Below are positions 36,325-45,396 of a stretch of DNA of 64,000 bases, in pieces. Position 1 is the stretch's first letter; each line of letters begins with the position of its first letter. Under the pieces are notes generated by a model. It ran no database searches, was not told where the DNA came from, and worked only from the letters and a program-made list of their open reading frames with translations. Where the stretch lies: assembly GCF_013456555.2 (NCBI RefSeq), contig NZ_CP084883.1:62001-126000 (forward strand). The letters are read 5' to 3'. This DNA comes from Natrinema zhouii. Its GTDB lineage: Archaea; Halobacteriota; Halobacteria; Halobacteriales; Natrialbaceae. The translations under genes and the position numbers were made by a program.

Positions 36325-36576
36325 CTACTCTTCGACAGTGCGAGTCGCGTCGAATACACGCACACTGAGAAGAAGGAGCGAAATGGCTTTGGCTTCGGCT
36401 TCGATCCAGGATCCAACGTGGCGATATGTAGGATCTAATTTCGCTGCATCCGTCTCGAAAACCGCGTTTGGAAAATCACCGTGCGCGTTGCAGAACCACT
36501 GGGCCTCACCGTAGCACAAAATCGAATCTATTGTTCTCCCACAAACAGGACAACTGGCTCGCCCAAGGGCACTCAG
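36325..36576 (-). CDS. Small zinc protein downstream of TFB-like gene, start unclear
   Basis: The frame reads LGRASCPVCGRTIDSILCYG, then EAQWFCNAHGDFPNAVFETD and LDPTYRHVGSWIEAEAKAIS. It is clearly coding and has CPVC plus a second Cys pair and His that may bind zinc. The frame opens right at the stop of the TFB-like gene, where only CTG (overlapping its TGA at 36574) could start it. TTG at 36519 would remove the zinc motif. Translational coupling or a lost ATG are both possible. Confidence 0.6.
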   Translation of the reverse strand: MSALGRASCPVCGRTIDSILCYGEAQWFCNAHGDFPNAVFETDAAKLDPTYRHVGSWIEAEAKAISLLLLSVRVFDATRTVEE

Positions 36577-37409
36577 ATCTGATCAGCGGGAGAGATGGCA
36601 GTATCGACGTAGTCGACGAACTCCTCATAGCGAGCGCGAATAGTGGGTTCACTGACTCCCGTAATAGTCGCCAATTCCGTTGCACTCGTGTTTATCTCGG
36701 CGGCGTTTGCGACGTACAACCATGCGCCGCCGAGGATTCCCAAACTCCGTTTGTTCTGCGCCCAATCGCTCGTTCGTGCCCCGGCCAAGAGTTCATCGAC
36801 GAGCGACACCGCCTCGGACCGCGCATCGGGAAACTGAATCTCGAATAACCGGCTTCCTGTCGCCGCAAGAATATCGTCTCGCCGATTGCGAAGGGTGGCG
36901 GTCGAAACATCGAAATGCGATGCGATATCGGCCTGTGAAAGGTCGACGTCGGTCGGCGAACAGACGACGTAGAGGATTGCGGCAGTATAGGTATACGGGG
37001 AAACACCGCTCGTCACACTAGCATCATCACCGAGCTGAGCGAGACGGACGGCTCGCTCTCGAACAATCTCTGGCAAGCCGAGTTCGTCACAGCTCTTCTC
37101 GATGAGTATCTCCGGATCGGCAAGTGGGACCGTAATCTCGAGTGCCTGGGAAAGGCGCTGCATCTCACTGAGGATCTGCTCCTTCGAGAAGGGTGTCTGA
37201 TCGGCTATAACGGTAACTCGCACCGGTTCCTCACGGAGTCGACAGGCGGCAAGCAAACACGCGGCAGCAGTACGTTGTGATGATGAGATCCGAGTTTCTT
37301 GGTGCTGCAATTCGTCGGCGATCACCGTTGCATACTGTCGGATCGAATCGCCGAAATCGAGTTCCGTCGCTATCGCCGAGATCTCCGCTGAAACTGATTC
37401 ATCTGTCAT
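36573..37409 (-). CDS. TFB-like protein without the zinc ribbon
   Basis: A 278-residue protein with two cyclin-like repeats: SSSQRTAAACLLAACRLREE in the first and SPYTYTAAILYVVCSPTDVD in the second, followed by DIASHFDVSTATLRNRRDDI. A third cyclin-like part ends with ATITGVSEPTIRARYEEFVD, the DNA-binding helix of archaeal TFBs. The N-terminal zinc ribbon and B-finger are missing, so it should bind TBP/DNA but not recruit RNA polymerase in the normal way. It could be a repressor or modulator. It overlaps the zinc-protein frame downstream. Confidence 0.8.
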   Translation of the reverse strand: MTDESVSAEISAIATELDFGDSIRQYATVIADELQHQETRISSSQRTAAACLLAACRLREEPVRVTVIADQTPFSKEQILSEMQRLSQALEITVPLADPEILIEKSCDELGLPEIVRERAVRLAQLGDDASVTSGVSPYTYTAAILYVVCSPTDVDLSQADIASHFDVSTATLRNRRDDILAATGSRLFEIQFPDARSEAVSLVDELLAGARTSDWAQNKRSLGILGGAWLYVANAAEINTSATELATITGVSEPTIRARYEEFVDYVDTAISPADQI

Positions 37410-37641
37410 TTCTATTTATTCCGGATTCGGTCGTTCATGGCTAATCATCCCGGTTACTATTCCTTCGGATCGATCACAATTTCCGTATGGGTATCTCATT
37501 GCCATCAGTCCTTATGAACCTTCCCTCGCTTCCGTGTCCGCTCGAGAACGAACACAGGTGTCCGTATCACGTTGATATCTCTCAGACGTCGGTTACGGGC
37601 GTTCGAGGAGAAAGCCCTACCCCTTCAGGGCGAGGAGGCTG
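37410..37641. other. Intergenic region with a solo IS200/IS605 hairpin
   Basis: gagaaagccctaccccttca followed by gggcgaggaggct (37610-37640) is a solo hairpin end lying at the 3' end of lonB. It may serve as a terminator. No gene. Confidence 0.4.
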
Positions 37642-39786
37642 TCAATGGAGACTTGGGTTGGAGCCGACGGTACCCTGATCGAACGTCGTGTCGGTGATCG
37701 ATTTGAGTCGCTTGACTAGCGATTCTTTCTTCGGTTCGCCCATGAGGGCGACGTCCAGGACTTCGCTGATGTTCGCACAGGGGATGATCTCGACCATCTC
37801 CTCGTACTCGTCTTCGATCATCACGTCCTGCTCGTTGGCTTCGGGAATGATGATTTTTGTACAACCAGCTTTCGCGGCGGCTTCGATCTTGTGGGTGACC
37901 CCGCCGACCGGGAGTACGTCGCCGCGCACGGAGAGCGAGCCGGTCATGGCGACCGACTGATCGACCGGGATGTTCTCGAGTGCGCTGATGACGGCGGTCG
38001 CCACCGTGATGGAGGCGGAGTCGCCGTCGACACCCTGCTGGCCGGCCTGAACGAACTGGATGTGGACGTCCTTCTCCGAGAGGTCGACGTCGGAGAACTT
38101 CTTGATGATCGCGGAGACGTTCTGGACCGACTCCTCGGCCATCTCCTGAAGTTTTCCGGTGGCGATCACTGTTCCACCAGCCTGTGCGGGCGCGATTTCG
38201 GCCATGACGGGAAGCATGATACCGGAGTCCTCGCCCATGACCGCGAGACCGTTGACACGGCCCTCGACGCCGCCGTCGTTGACCTGCAGCTCGTAGTCCT
38301 TGCGGCGCTCGATGTAGTCGTCGGCGAGCTGTTGCTCAATCGAGCGCGAGCGGTCTTTAGCTCGCAGCACGTCATCTCGAGTAGTGTATTCACGATCCTC
38401 GGCGCGGGCGATGTCGCCCGCGACGCGGACCAGCCCACCGAGGGTACGGAAGTGCAGCGTGAGGTGGTTCTTCCGGCCCGAGCGGCGTTTCGCCTCGAGG
38501 AGGAGTTCCTCGACGGCGTCGTCGGTGAAGTGGGGGAGGCGGCCGTCACGTTCGACCTCCTGGGCGACGAAGCGGGCGTACTTGCGCCGCATCTCGGGCG
38601 TGTCCTCGATGGTGTCATCCATGTAGACCTCGTAGCCGTACCCCTTGATTCGGTTCCGGAGCGCAGGATGCATATTCTCCATGGCGTCAAGGTTACCCGC
38701 AGCGACCATGATGAAGTCACAGGGGACGGGTTCGGTCTGGACCATCGCACCCGAGGAGCGCTCGGACTGGCCCGTAATGGAGAACTCGCCCTCCTGGATC
38801 GCGGTCATTAGCTTCTGCTGGGTCTGGATGTCGAGCGTGTTGATCTCGTCGAGGAACAACACGCCTTTGTTGGACTGGTGGATCGAGCCGGGTTCGACCC
38901 GTTCGTGGCTCGGCGTCCCCATACCGCCGGACTGGAAGGGGTCGTGGCGGACGTCGCCCAGCAGCGCACCGGCGTGGGCACCGGTCGCGTCCTCGAAGGG
39001 GGCGACGCGTTGCTCGCCGTTGTTGACGAGCAGGTTCGGCACCATCGCGTCCGTTCCTTGGCCCATACTCCGGAAGATAAACCAGATGACCCCCGCCGCG
39101 AGGAAACCGAGCAGGAGGGGACCCACGATGATAGCGTATCCGATGATGGCCGCGATGATGATCCACATCAGGATCGAGCGCTTCCGGTTGTGCTTGTTGG
39201 CTTGCTCCCTGTGAGCGTCGACGATTTGATCTCCTTTTCCGGCAGGGACGGTCCGTACTTTCGGTTCGTTGTCGTCGTCCGGGTTGGGGTAGACTAAGAC
39301 GTCCTGCAGGTCCTCCTGGGGAAGGAGCTGACTCATTGCCTTCGCCAGCATCGACTTCCCGGTCCCCGGAGAACCGATCATCATAACGTGGCGTCGCTGC
39401 TTCGCCGCTTTGATAATTATGTCTCGGGCTTCATCCTGGCCGATGACCTGATCGACGAGTCGATCGGGGACTTCGATGTCCTCCGTCGAGTCGATCTTCA
39501 GACCGCCCAATAGATCGTCTTCGTCGATCTCCTCGTCGATTTCGACGCCAGGGTCGACTTCGACCGTGCTGCCGAGATCATTGACCGTCTCGATATCGTC
39601 CTCTGTCTCGTCGGACGACGGTTCGGAGTCATCAATCGGATCGTCGACGTCGTTGCGACGGTCACCGTCATCCTCGAGCGACGACTGAGCTCCCTGACGC
39701 TCGGGCTGCTCGGCGGGGTCGTCCCCGTCGGGAGCAGCGTCCGGGACGTCTTCGAGAGAGTCGTCACCGTCTGTATTATTACTCAT
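37642..39786 (-). CDS. lonB: ATP-dependent archaeal Lon protease (membrane-bound LonB)
   Basis: A 714-residue LonB. An acidic N-terminus (1-90) precedes the AAA+ domain, with Walker A GSPGTGKSMLAK (about 140) and Walker B VLFLDEINTL. Two transmembrane helices sit inside the AAA+ domain (MWIIIAAIIGYAIIVGPLLL and the following LGFLAAGVIWFIF), as in archaeal Lon. The peptidase has catalytic Ser in VDGDSASITVAT and catalytic Lys about 43 residues later in GGVTHKIEAAAKAG. It degrades membrane and regulatory proteins. LonB is essential in haloarchaea, which places this window on the chromosome. Confidence 0.97.
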   Translation of the reverse strand: MSNNTDGDDSLEDVPDAAPDGDDPAEQPERQGAQSSLEDDGDRRNDVDDPIDDSEPSSDETEDDIETVNDLGSTVEVDPGVEIDEEIDEDDLLGGLKIDSTEDIEVPDRLVDQVIGQDEARDIIIKAAKQRRHVMMIGSPGTGKSMLAKAMSQLLPQEDLQDVLVYPNPDDDNEPKVRTVPAGKGDQIVDAHREQANKHNRKRSILMWIIIAAIIGYAIIVGPLLLGFLAAGVIWFIFRSMGQGTDAMVPNLLVNNGEQRVAPFEDATGAHAGALLGDVRHDPFQSGGMGTPSHERVEPGSIHQSNKGVLFLDEINTLDIQTQQKLMTAIQEGEFSITGQSERSSGAMVQTEPVPCDFIMVAAGNLDAMENMHPALRNRIKGYGYEVYMDDTIEDTPEMRRKYARFVAQEVERDGRLPHFTDDAVEELLLEAKRRSGRKNHLTLHFRTLGGLVRVAGDIARAEDREYTTRDDVLRAKDRSRSIEQQLADDYIERRKDYELQVNDGGVEGRVNGLAVMGEDSGIMLPVMAEIAPAQAGGTVIATGKLQEMAEESVQNVSAIIKKFSDVDLSEKDVHIQFVQAGQQGVDGDSASITVATAVISALENIPVDQSVAMTGSLSVRGDVLPVGGVTHKIEAAAKAGCTKIIIPEANEQDVMIEDEYEEMVEIIPCANISEVLDVALMGEPKKESLVKRLKSITDTTFDQGTVGSNPSLH

Positions 39787-40103
39787 AGAACTCGATTCAG
39801 TACCAAATCGGAAGGGATTGCGACAGATATACTTTCTCCATGTGGTGGATCGTCGCAGTTGCTGTTACGGGGAGAGACAACGGTTGCTGCCGGAAGAGAG
39901 GCCAGTAACGGCTGCTATTTGATCTAGCCGTGAACGAGCGTTCGCCGGACCGGCCGGGCGAACAGACAAGCGCACCACAGCGCGAGAACCGTGGCAGGGA
40001 TACGAACGATTGCTAGAAGAGTACTGCGGAGTGGGAGATTCCGGTGAGAGCACAGCCCTTCTGCTAACCGAACCGTTATCCCTCGAAGTCACTGAGCACG
40101 GAT

Positions 40104-41132
40104 ATGGAACTCTCTGCCGTTGACCTCTCTCCGGTTCCCGACGACGGCACCGCGACCGATGCTTACGCAAACACTGTCGAGGCCGCACAACAAGCCGAGC
40201 AACTCGGTTACTCGCGGTTCTGGGTCGCTGAGCATCACGGAATGGCGAGTAGGATCGCGGGCACCGCGCCCGAAGTATTGCTCGGGCACCTCGCTGCCGA
40301 GACCGACTCGATCCGCCTCGGCTCCGGAGCAGTATTGCTCAACCACTATAGCCCGTTCAAAGTCGCCGAACAGTTCGGCGCGCTGGACGCACTCGCACCG
40401 GGTCGCATCGACGCGGGTCTCGGGCGGGCGAACGGGTCACCGGCCGCCGACCGCGCCCTCGGGACGGACCGACGCGTTCAAAATCCCGACGACGACCACG
40501 CCGAGAAAATTGAGGCCGTCATCGATCACCTCTATGACGACTATCCCGAGGGACACGCTTACAGTGACCTCGAGATTCCACGCTCCGGTAAGGACGAGCC
40601 CGTGCCGTGGGTGCTCGGATCGAGTCCCTCCAGCGCGGCTATCGCGGGCGAACTCGGCTTACGATATTGTTTTGCGGCGTTCATTCGGCCGCAACTTGCC
40701 ACGAATTCGTTCGAGACGTATCGCGAACACTTCCAGTCTTCCCGGTTGGCCGACGGCATGGATGATCCACAGGGAATGCTCGCGGTGAATGCGGTCTGTG
40801 CCGAGACCGACGAGGAGGCGGCACGGGTGCGAGCGGTGGCCGAAGCATCCTTCAAGCGGATGCAACGCGGGGTCGTCGGCTCCACGCCGTCTATCGAGGA
40901 GGCCATCGACGAACTCGGTGGTGTCCCCGAGCCAACGCCTGCAACGCTCGATTCCGACGAGTGGCCACGTGCGATTTCCGGGAGTCCGGAAACGCTCGCA
41001 GACCTATTGGAGCAACTCTCCGACCGTGTCGACGTCAACGAAGTGATGATCCAACACGTCGTCGCCGACCACGATGACACGCTCCGTTCTCATGAATTGC
41101 TGGCCGATGGCGTCGGCCTCACGGCTCGTTGA
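40104..41132 (+). CDS. LLM class flavin-dependent oxidoreductase
   Basis: A 342-residue luciferase-like monooxygenase. The start MELSAVDLSPVPDDGTATDA, then LGYSRFWVAEHHGMASRIAG and SGAVLLNHYSPFKVAEQFG, are characteristic of the MsnO8/YhbW subgroup, a TIM barrel using reduced flavin or F420. GLGRANGSP is the conserved nucleotide loop. The substrate is unknown. It is monocistronic next to a TetR gene (41349), which could regulate it. Confidence 0.93.
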   Translation: MELSAVDLSPVPDDGTATDAYANTVEAAQQAEQLGYSRFWVAEHHGMASRIAGTAPEVLLGHLAAETDSIRLGSGAVLLNHYSPFKVAEQFGALDALAPGRIDAGLGRANGSPAADRALGTDRRVQNPDDDHAEKIEAVIDHLYDDYPEGHAYSDLEIPRSGKDEPVPWVLGSSPSSAAIAGELGLRYCFAAFIRPQLATNSFETYREHFQSSRLADGMDDPQGMLAVNAVCAETDEEAARVRAVAEASFKRMQRGVVGSTPSIEEAIDELGGVPEPTPATLDSDEWPRAISGSPETLADLLEQLSDRVDVNEVMIQHVVADHDDTLRSHELLADGVGLTAR

Positions 41133-41348
41133 GGTGTCCCCTCGCGAGCAGCAGTCCGATCAAACCTAACCGCAGCAGGCGATTCTCAAACGATCAGAGA
41201 CGGAGACGATTAATTTCCCTCACTGAGAAAACGAACTCGATTCGGTCCTCGAGTGCTGCCACTGGTGTACGGGATCCGCCAAGCACATCGATTGAGAACG
41301 GAAAATGGACGACACCTGACATCGATTTCTCGGTGGTTCGATTGGCTC

Positions 41349-41948
41349 CTACTCTTTCCGCAGTAGGATGTTCGTCACGTATTCATCGGCCGTCTGTCTC
41401 GCCGTTATGAGCGCACGGTCTTCGTCCAACACGACCGCTCTAGTGCGGGCGCCGTCGATAATCGTCATGAGTGCACGTGCCACGTGTTCGGTATCGACAT
41501 CATTGAAAATCCCGCTCTGGATCCCTTGGTCGATTACCGTGCTAAGCAGATATCGAACGTATTCGTCGTTCTGTCGAAACCGATCACTGAACCGCTCCTT
41601 GTATGGTGCCTGGCTTCGCATCTCCAGTATGGCGACAAGGAGGTCCTGATGATCTTTGGGCTCGACGAGCAGTTTGTCGAGCAGTAACTCGAGTCGCTGT
41701 TCGGGATCCGTCGTTTCGACCTCGTGGACGGTGTCCTTGAACCGATCGAGGATGTAGTCAAGAAGGGCCGCGAGCAGGTCTTCTTTCGTATCGTAGTGAT
41801 AATGGATCGCAGCGGTCGACTTCCCGTACTCGTCGGCGATCCGTTGAATCGTGAGCTCGGCATATCCATGTTCGCGAAGCGCACGGTATGTCGCACGCAT
41901 AATCTCCTCGTTCGGATCGGAGACGGTCTCGGTTGGCGGATCTGCCAT
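41349..41948 (-). CDS. TetR/AcrR family regulator
   Basis: A 199-residue TetR repressor with a normal N-terminus: PNEEIMRATYRALREHGYAE, then QRIADEYGKSTAAIHYHYDT. The ligand-binding domain closely matches the regulator at 32376 throughout, so the two are recent duplicates. An operator-like attgaccagtcaat lies 145 bp upstream. No transporter is adjacent; the convergent flavin oxidoreductase or a distant gene may be its target. Confidence 0.92.
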   Translation of the reverse strand: MADPPTETVSDPNEEIMRATYRALREHGYAELTIQRIADEYGKSTAAIHYHYDTKEDLLAALLDYILDRFKDTVHEVETTDPEQRLELLLDKLLVEPKDHQDLLVAILEMRSQAPYKERFSDRFRQNDEYVRYLLSTVIDQGIQSGIFNDVDTEHVARALMTIIDGARTRAVVLDEDRALITARQTADEYVTNILLRKE

Positions 41949-42093
41949 TATTTGGCTGTCGTGTTGCCGGCAGATAACGGTTTTGACCGACCCGTTAGCC
42001 CGTAGCGGTTCATGTCGGCTGTGCCACTGGAGAACCAGTGAAACCAGGGTTACAATGGCCGTCTCGAGCCGATATCATTCTTCGATACCATTG

Positions 42094-42107
42094 ATTGACC
42101 AGTCAAT
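42094..42107. promoter_or_regulatory. TetR operator candidate
   Basis: attgaccagtcaat is an imperfect palindrome 20 bp upstream of the truncated TetR frame at 42127. Spacing and sequence parallel the site at 33052 ahead of the intact TetR at 33089. Confidence 0.5.
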
Positions 42108-42126
42108 AGGTGGTTCACTGAACGAC

Positions 42127-42216
42127 ATGAGACTCGAGATTTCGCGCGCTACGCATCGAACGTTGTGCAGGTTCGATAACAGCGATCTCACTTCTCTCCG
42201 TTTCAAGCGAGAACGT
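42127..42216 (+). pseudogene. TetR N-terminal remnant
   Basis: The ATG at 42127 opens MRLEISRATHRTLCRFDNSD followed by LTSLRFKRERTR. The pattern matches EILNATYRTLCKHGYADLT of the TetR at 33089, including its position after an operator-like palindrome. Similarity stops after about 28 residues, so this is a relic. Confidence 0.55.
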
Positions 42217-42664
42217 ACACGTCTGGATCGATGTGCTCGAGTATCGGTTCTCTCCTTACCCTTCACGTTGTTACCGCGACACCATGGAATGTGTGGCACT
42301 GTCTAGTTTGGCACCTCTGCCGCTATCTGTCCGTTGAATGGCTAATAGTCGCGTTACGTGCCATAATACTGTGAGTGTTCCACAATTCATTCTCCAACGC
42401 TTGCCCGGCTAACAATCCACGAATTGTGGAAGTAGTAAACGTTTATTTTGAAGTTCTAAACCACTTTTCGATACAGTTTCGGTCAAATAGTCGAGCTAAT
42501 CGCTTAATCCGGGTCGTGAAAGGACAATCAGATAACCATAGTTGTCAACGAGAAATACGGCCTCGGAAAATAGCGTGTATCGGCCAATCAATGCAGAGAT
42601 GCGGCAGTTAATCGGTGTCTCACTATCCAAAGATTGCGACAGCAAGAATAAGCCGTGATCCCTA
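42217..42664. other. 450-bp region with no recognisable gene
   Basis: AT-rich and stop-rich in all frames. ccacaattcattctccaacg and aatccacgaattgtgg (42379-42428) form a loose inverted repeat. Otherwise nothing seen. Confidence 0.4.
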
Positions 42665-42964
42665 TTATAGTGTATTATATGCCCAATATTGTTCTCCGAA
42701 GATCATAACAGAAATGATATTAATAGTGGCCTGCGACAGCTGTGCCGTCCTCAGAAACCAACGGTTTCTGATGAGTTGCACGAAAGGAGTCTCTTGCTGA
42801 AGGTCGTTCGGCTGTGAGCTGTTCGCTCGTTCCGAATCTGCACTGTACTCCGCAAGCAGTTGTCGAACTTCCGTTCGGAGACGCTCTACTGAGTTGCTGA
42901 ACTCTCGCCGTGATGGTGTTGGGGGACATGAACAACTGAAGTCTCCCGCTTCAAGACCTTCGAT
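42665..42964 (-). pseudogene. Unidentified coding remnant without a start codon
   Basis: The minus strand reads LEAGDFSCSCPPTPSRREFS, then VERLRTEVRQLLAEYSADSE and PFVQLIRNRWFLRTAQLSQA, ending in a TAA at 42665. Codon use is coding-like and a coiled helix is predicted. No ATG or GTG opens the frame, so the gene has lost its 5' end. Family not recognised; possibly part of an insertion element or a regulator. Confidence 0.45.
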
Positions 42965-43124
42965 TTAGCGAACCATTCCGTCGTCGTTTAGTGATTCAAC
43001 ACAGCCCATAAAAGAGTATAATAGGGTAGATTTCAACCCACTATTTGTACACTTGTGCTGTCTATTCAGCACGGCTTCTCAAAGACCTCTATTAGCTGAT
43101 GGAAACAATCGTGTTAGGTTCGCA

Positions 43125-43146
43125 TATGTAGTGCCGTTCAGTACAG
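43125..43146. repeat. Imperfect palindrome R1
   Basis: tatgtagtgccg and ttcagtacag abut, followed by gaaggctatgtaac. Same layout as 11425-11446 and 10405-10426. It lies just downstream of the mini zinc-protein gene at 43186-43332. Confidence 0.5.
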
Positions 43147-43185
43147 GAAGGCTATGTAACAACGTCAGCAACATAATTCCATTAG

Positions 43186-43332
43186 TCAGAACTTGTAGTG
43201 AGCAATCTCAGTCGTTCCACAGCGGGGACACCTCTCAGTGTCTTCCCCGATTTTCTCCCCACAATTTCGGCACTCATGCAGGCTTCTACTCTCATTGCCC
43301 ACGCATTCACGAATTGCTTTGAGTACCCCCAT
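43186..43332 (-). CDS. Small zinc-ribbon protein
   Basis: A 48-residue protein from the ATG at 43332: MGVLKAIRECVGNESRSLHE, then CRNCGEKIGEDTERCPRCGT. CRNC and CPRC form one zinc ribbon, in the manner of HalX-less haloarchaeal mini-proteins. The C-terminus ends TEIAHYKF. Probably an independent gene; function unknown. Repeat R1 lies directly after its stop, and another half-site (gttcgcaagtgtagtgaacg) precedes it at 43446. Confidence 0.72.
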   Translation of the reverse strand: MGVLKAIRECVGNESRSLHECRNCGEKIGEDTERCPRCGTTEIAHYKF

Positions 43333-43666
43333 TTTCCCGAGGTAGCATATCCATACGTATTAACCCTGTTACCGGCATCAGCCTGTGTAAAAGAGAGGAG
43401 AGAAAGGGGTTAGCTTCTGCCGCATCCTGGACTGGATAGTATACTGTTCGCAAGTGTAGTGAACGGATAGTTCGCTCCAGATTCGGTGAAAAGAACGTCA
43501 TGCGGATCATTCGATGACACCCTCGAACCGGCCTCTGCCACAGTTTTTACAATTTGATTGAGTGTGAAAAATCAAACAGAGTGCAATATTCTACTTTCAC
43601 AGCGCGGAAACATACAATTCTCCGTGAAAAGAAGTCAAATGCAGCATCGTTGAATACTCTCGTAAG

Positions 43667-43942
43667 ATGGATGACCTCACCGGCTTCCAACGAGACCTCC
43701 TGTACGTGATCGCAGGCGCCGACCGCCCATCCGGTCAAGATGTCAAGGAGGAGATAGAGGAGTACTATGAGAGTGAAATCAATCACGGCCGGCTGTACCC
43801 AAACCTCGACACGCTTGTCAACAAGGAGTTGGTCGAGAAGGGTGAACTCGATCGGCGGACGAACTATTACGCGATCAGCGACGCAGGAGAGCAAGCGATC
43901 CAGGATAGACGAGAGTGGGAAGATCAGTACGTCGAGTTGTAG
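43667..43942 (+). CDS. PadR family transcriptional regulator
   Basis: A 91-residue PadR-type winged helix: MDDLTGFQRDLLYVIAGADR, then NHGRLYPNLDTLVNKELVEK and LDRRTNYYAISDAGEQAIQD. It is intact and very like those at 5637 and 50091. It may act on the small gene at 44036, which follows in the same direction. Local sequence upstream is AT-rich (43540-43660) and could hold its operator. Confidence 0.92.
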   Translation: MDDLTGFQRDLLYVIAGADRPSGQDVKEEIEEYYESEINHGRLYPNLDTLVNKELVEKGELDRRTNYYAISDAGEQAIQDRREWEDQYVEL

Positions 43943-44035
43943 AGCATCCCATATTCGTTCGTTCGAGATCGTTGGAAATTCCGACCGTTTTGCCAATGAG
44001 AAGGCTTATACTGGCAAAATTGAGTCTACCACTGT

Positions 44036-44341
44036 ATGCCAAGTGAGAGAACGATGACAAATATCGTTACAGTAATCGGTCGTGGAGTGCCATCCAACTA
44101 CGAAATTAGCGTCGATGGTGATATCGAACCAGTTGAGGCTGACTCGCTCGAGAAAACCACAGTGGTCTCTGAACATGCTGTCGAGGGGACGATCGAGACT
44201 GGGGTCCAACGGTTCCGGTTTTCTGGAGAACTGGCAAACGTGCATGTTCTCGATTGGAACGGAACCGCTGCAGCCGAATCACCGAGCACACCGGAAGTCC
44301 ACATCGATTACAACGTCCCCGGCCGGAAGAACAATAGCTAG
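44036..44341 (+). CDS. Conserved small hypothetical protein
   Basis: A 101-residue soluble protein; the ATG at 44054 (MTNIVTVIGRGVPSNYEISV) is an equally good start. The strands GTIETGVQRFRFSGELANVH and VHIDYNVPGRKNNS suggest a compact beta-sheet domain. Related sequences accompany haloarchaeal mobile DNA, but no function is known. It follows the PadR gene by about 90 bp. Confidence 0.6.
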   Translation: MPSERTMTNIVTVIGRGVPSNYEISVDGDIEPVEADSLEKTTVVSEHAVEGTIETGVQRFRFSGELANVHVLDWNGTAAAESPSTPEVHIDYNVPGRKNNS

Positions 44342-44448
44342 TAATCCTACGGAATTGTATGAGAAAGCGCTTGCTGCTCGAGCGGTGGGCCCATTTGCAC
44401 GGCCTGATTGTTCCCGGTAGGTCCTATTGCTGTGAGCACAGCTGCTAA

Positions 44449-44590
44449 TCACAGCCACGGACCAACTCGCTGGTGATTGAGTAATCGCTGGGGGTCCGGC
44501 GGCCAGAACAGTACGCTGCCTAGTGGGTCGTCGGGATCATTGTATCGCTCTGGCGGGAGGATTGTCTCGAGCAATGCGTCAGCGGCTCCT
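44449..44590 (-). pseudogene. C-terminal fragment of an unidentified gene
   Basis: The minus strand reads ADALLETILPPERYNDPDDP, then LGSVLFWPPDPQRLLNHQRV and a stop at 44449. The composition is coding-like but the N-terminal part is missing where the trpG remnant begins. Family not recognised. Confidence 0.4.
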
Positions 44591-44595
44591 CTTTG

Positions 44596-45110
44596 ACGGT
44601 CCCATCGGCGCCCTCGAGTCGCTCGAGGCCGTGCGCGCCGTTGATCCCGACGCAATCGTCATCAGTCCGGACCCGACCACCCGAAGAACGACCGCGACAT
44701 CGGCGTCACGATGGATGTCCTCGAGGAGATTACGCCCGACGTGCCGACGCTCGGGGTCTGTCTCGGCCTCGAGGCCGCCATCTACGCGTACGGCGGGAGC
44801 GTCGGTCGGGCCCCGAACCGATCCACGGGAAGGCCTCCGCGGTTGACCACGACGGCGAGGGCGTCTTTGACAGCCTCGAGCAGGGCTTTCGCGCCGGTCG
44901 GTATTACTCGCTAATCGCGACCGACGTTCCCGACTGTTTCGAGGTGTCGGCGACCGCGGAACACGGCGAACACACGCTCGTCATGAGTGTACGCCACCGC
45001 GAGTATCCCTTCGAGTGCGTTCAGTTTCATCCAGAGAGCGTGCTTACGGCCGTCGGACACGACGTGATCGAGAACTCCCTCGCGATGTTCGAGAAAGCCC
45101 GCGACCTCAT
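44596..45110 (+). pseudogene. Anthranilate synthase glutamine amidotransferase (trpG) remnant
   Basis: Several frames must be joined: ALESLEAVRAVDPDAIVISP, then VLEEITPDVPTLGVCLGLEA with the nucleophile Cys, then GKASAVDHDGEGVFDSLEQG and CVQFHPESVLTAVGHDVIEN with the catalytic His and Glu. These are the TrpG landmarks in order. The first 40 residues are missing and at least two frameshifts are present. At its end the frame runs straight into a ribonucleotide reductase fragment. Confidence 0.8.
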
Positions 45111-45345
45111 CGACGAGGACAGACGCGTCCCCAAGCACCTCGGGAACGTCGTTGAGGTCCACCTCTCGAACTTCAACATCTCCGTCGGCATTACCGACGG
45201 CTTCATGGAAGCGGTCCAGAACGACGAGGAGTACTCCTTCACCAACCCGCGCACCGAGGCGCCCCACATCGCCACCGAGGAGACCAAGGAGATGTACAGC
45301 CGGTACGACCTCGGCGAGCACGTCGACGCGGTCCGCGAAGATCTG
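45111..45345 (+). pseudogene. Ribonucleotide reductase (adenosylcobalamin-type) internal fragment
   Basis: The frame continuing from trpG reads EVHLSNFNISVGITDGFMEA, then DEEYSFTNPRTEAPHIATEE and TKEMYSRYDLGEHVDAV. HLSNFNISVGIT-FM-A is from the substrate-binding centre of class II ribonucleotide reductase. Only about 70 residues of a protein normally near 1000 residues remain. It is a fragment captured between trpG and a small HTH gene. Confidence 0.72.
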
Positions 45346-45396
45346 CGGTGTCCTCGTCCGGGCTGTCGGGCGGGTGACCACCGTATCCGCGGTCGT

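Noticed and set aside
37891..38811. 306-residue plus-strand frame opposite lonB
   Set aside because: Shadow; lonB is certain on the minus strand.
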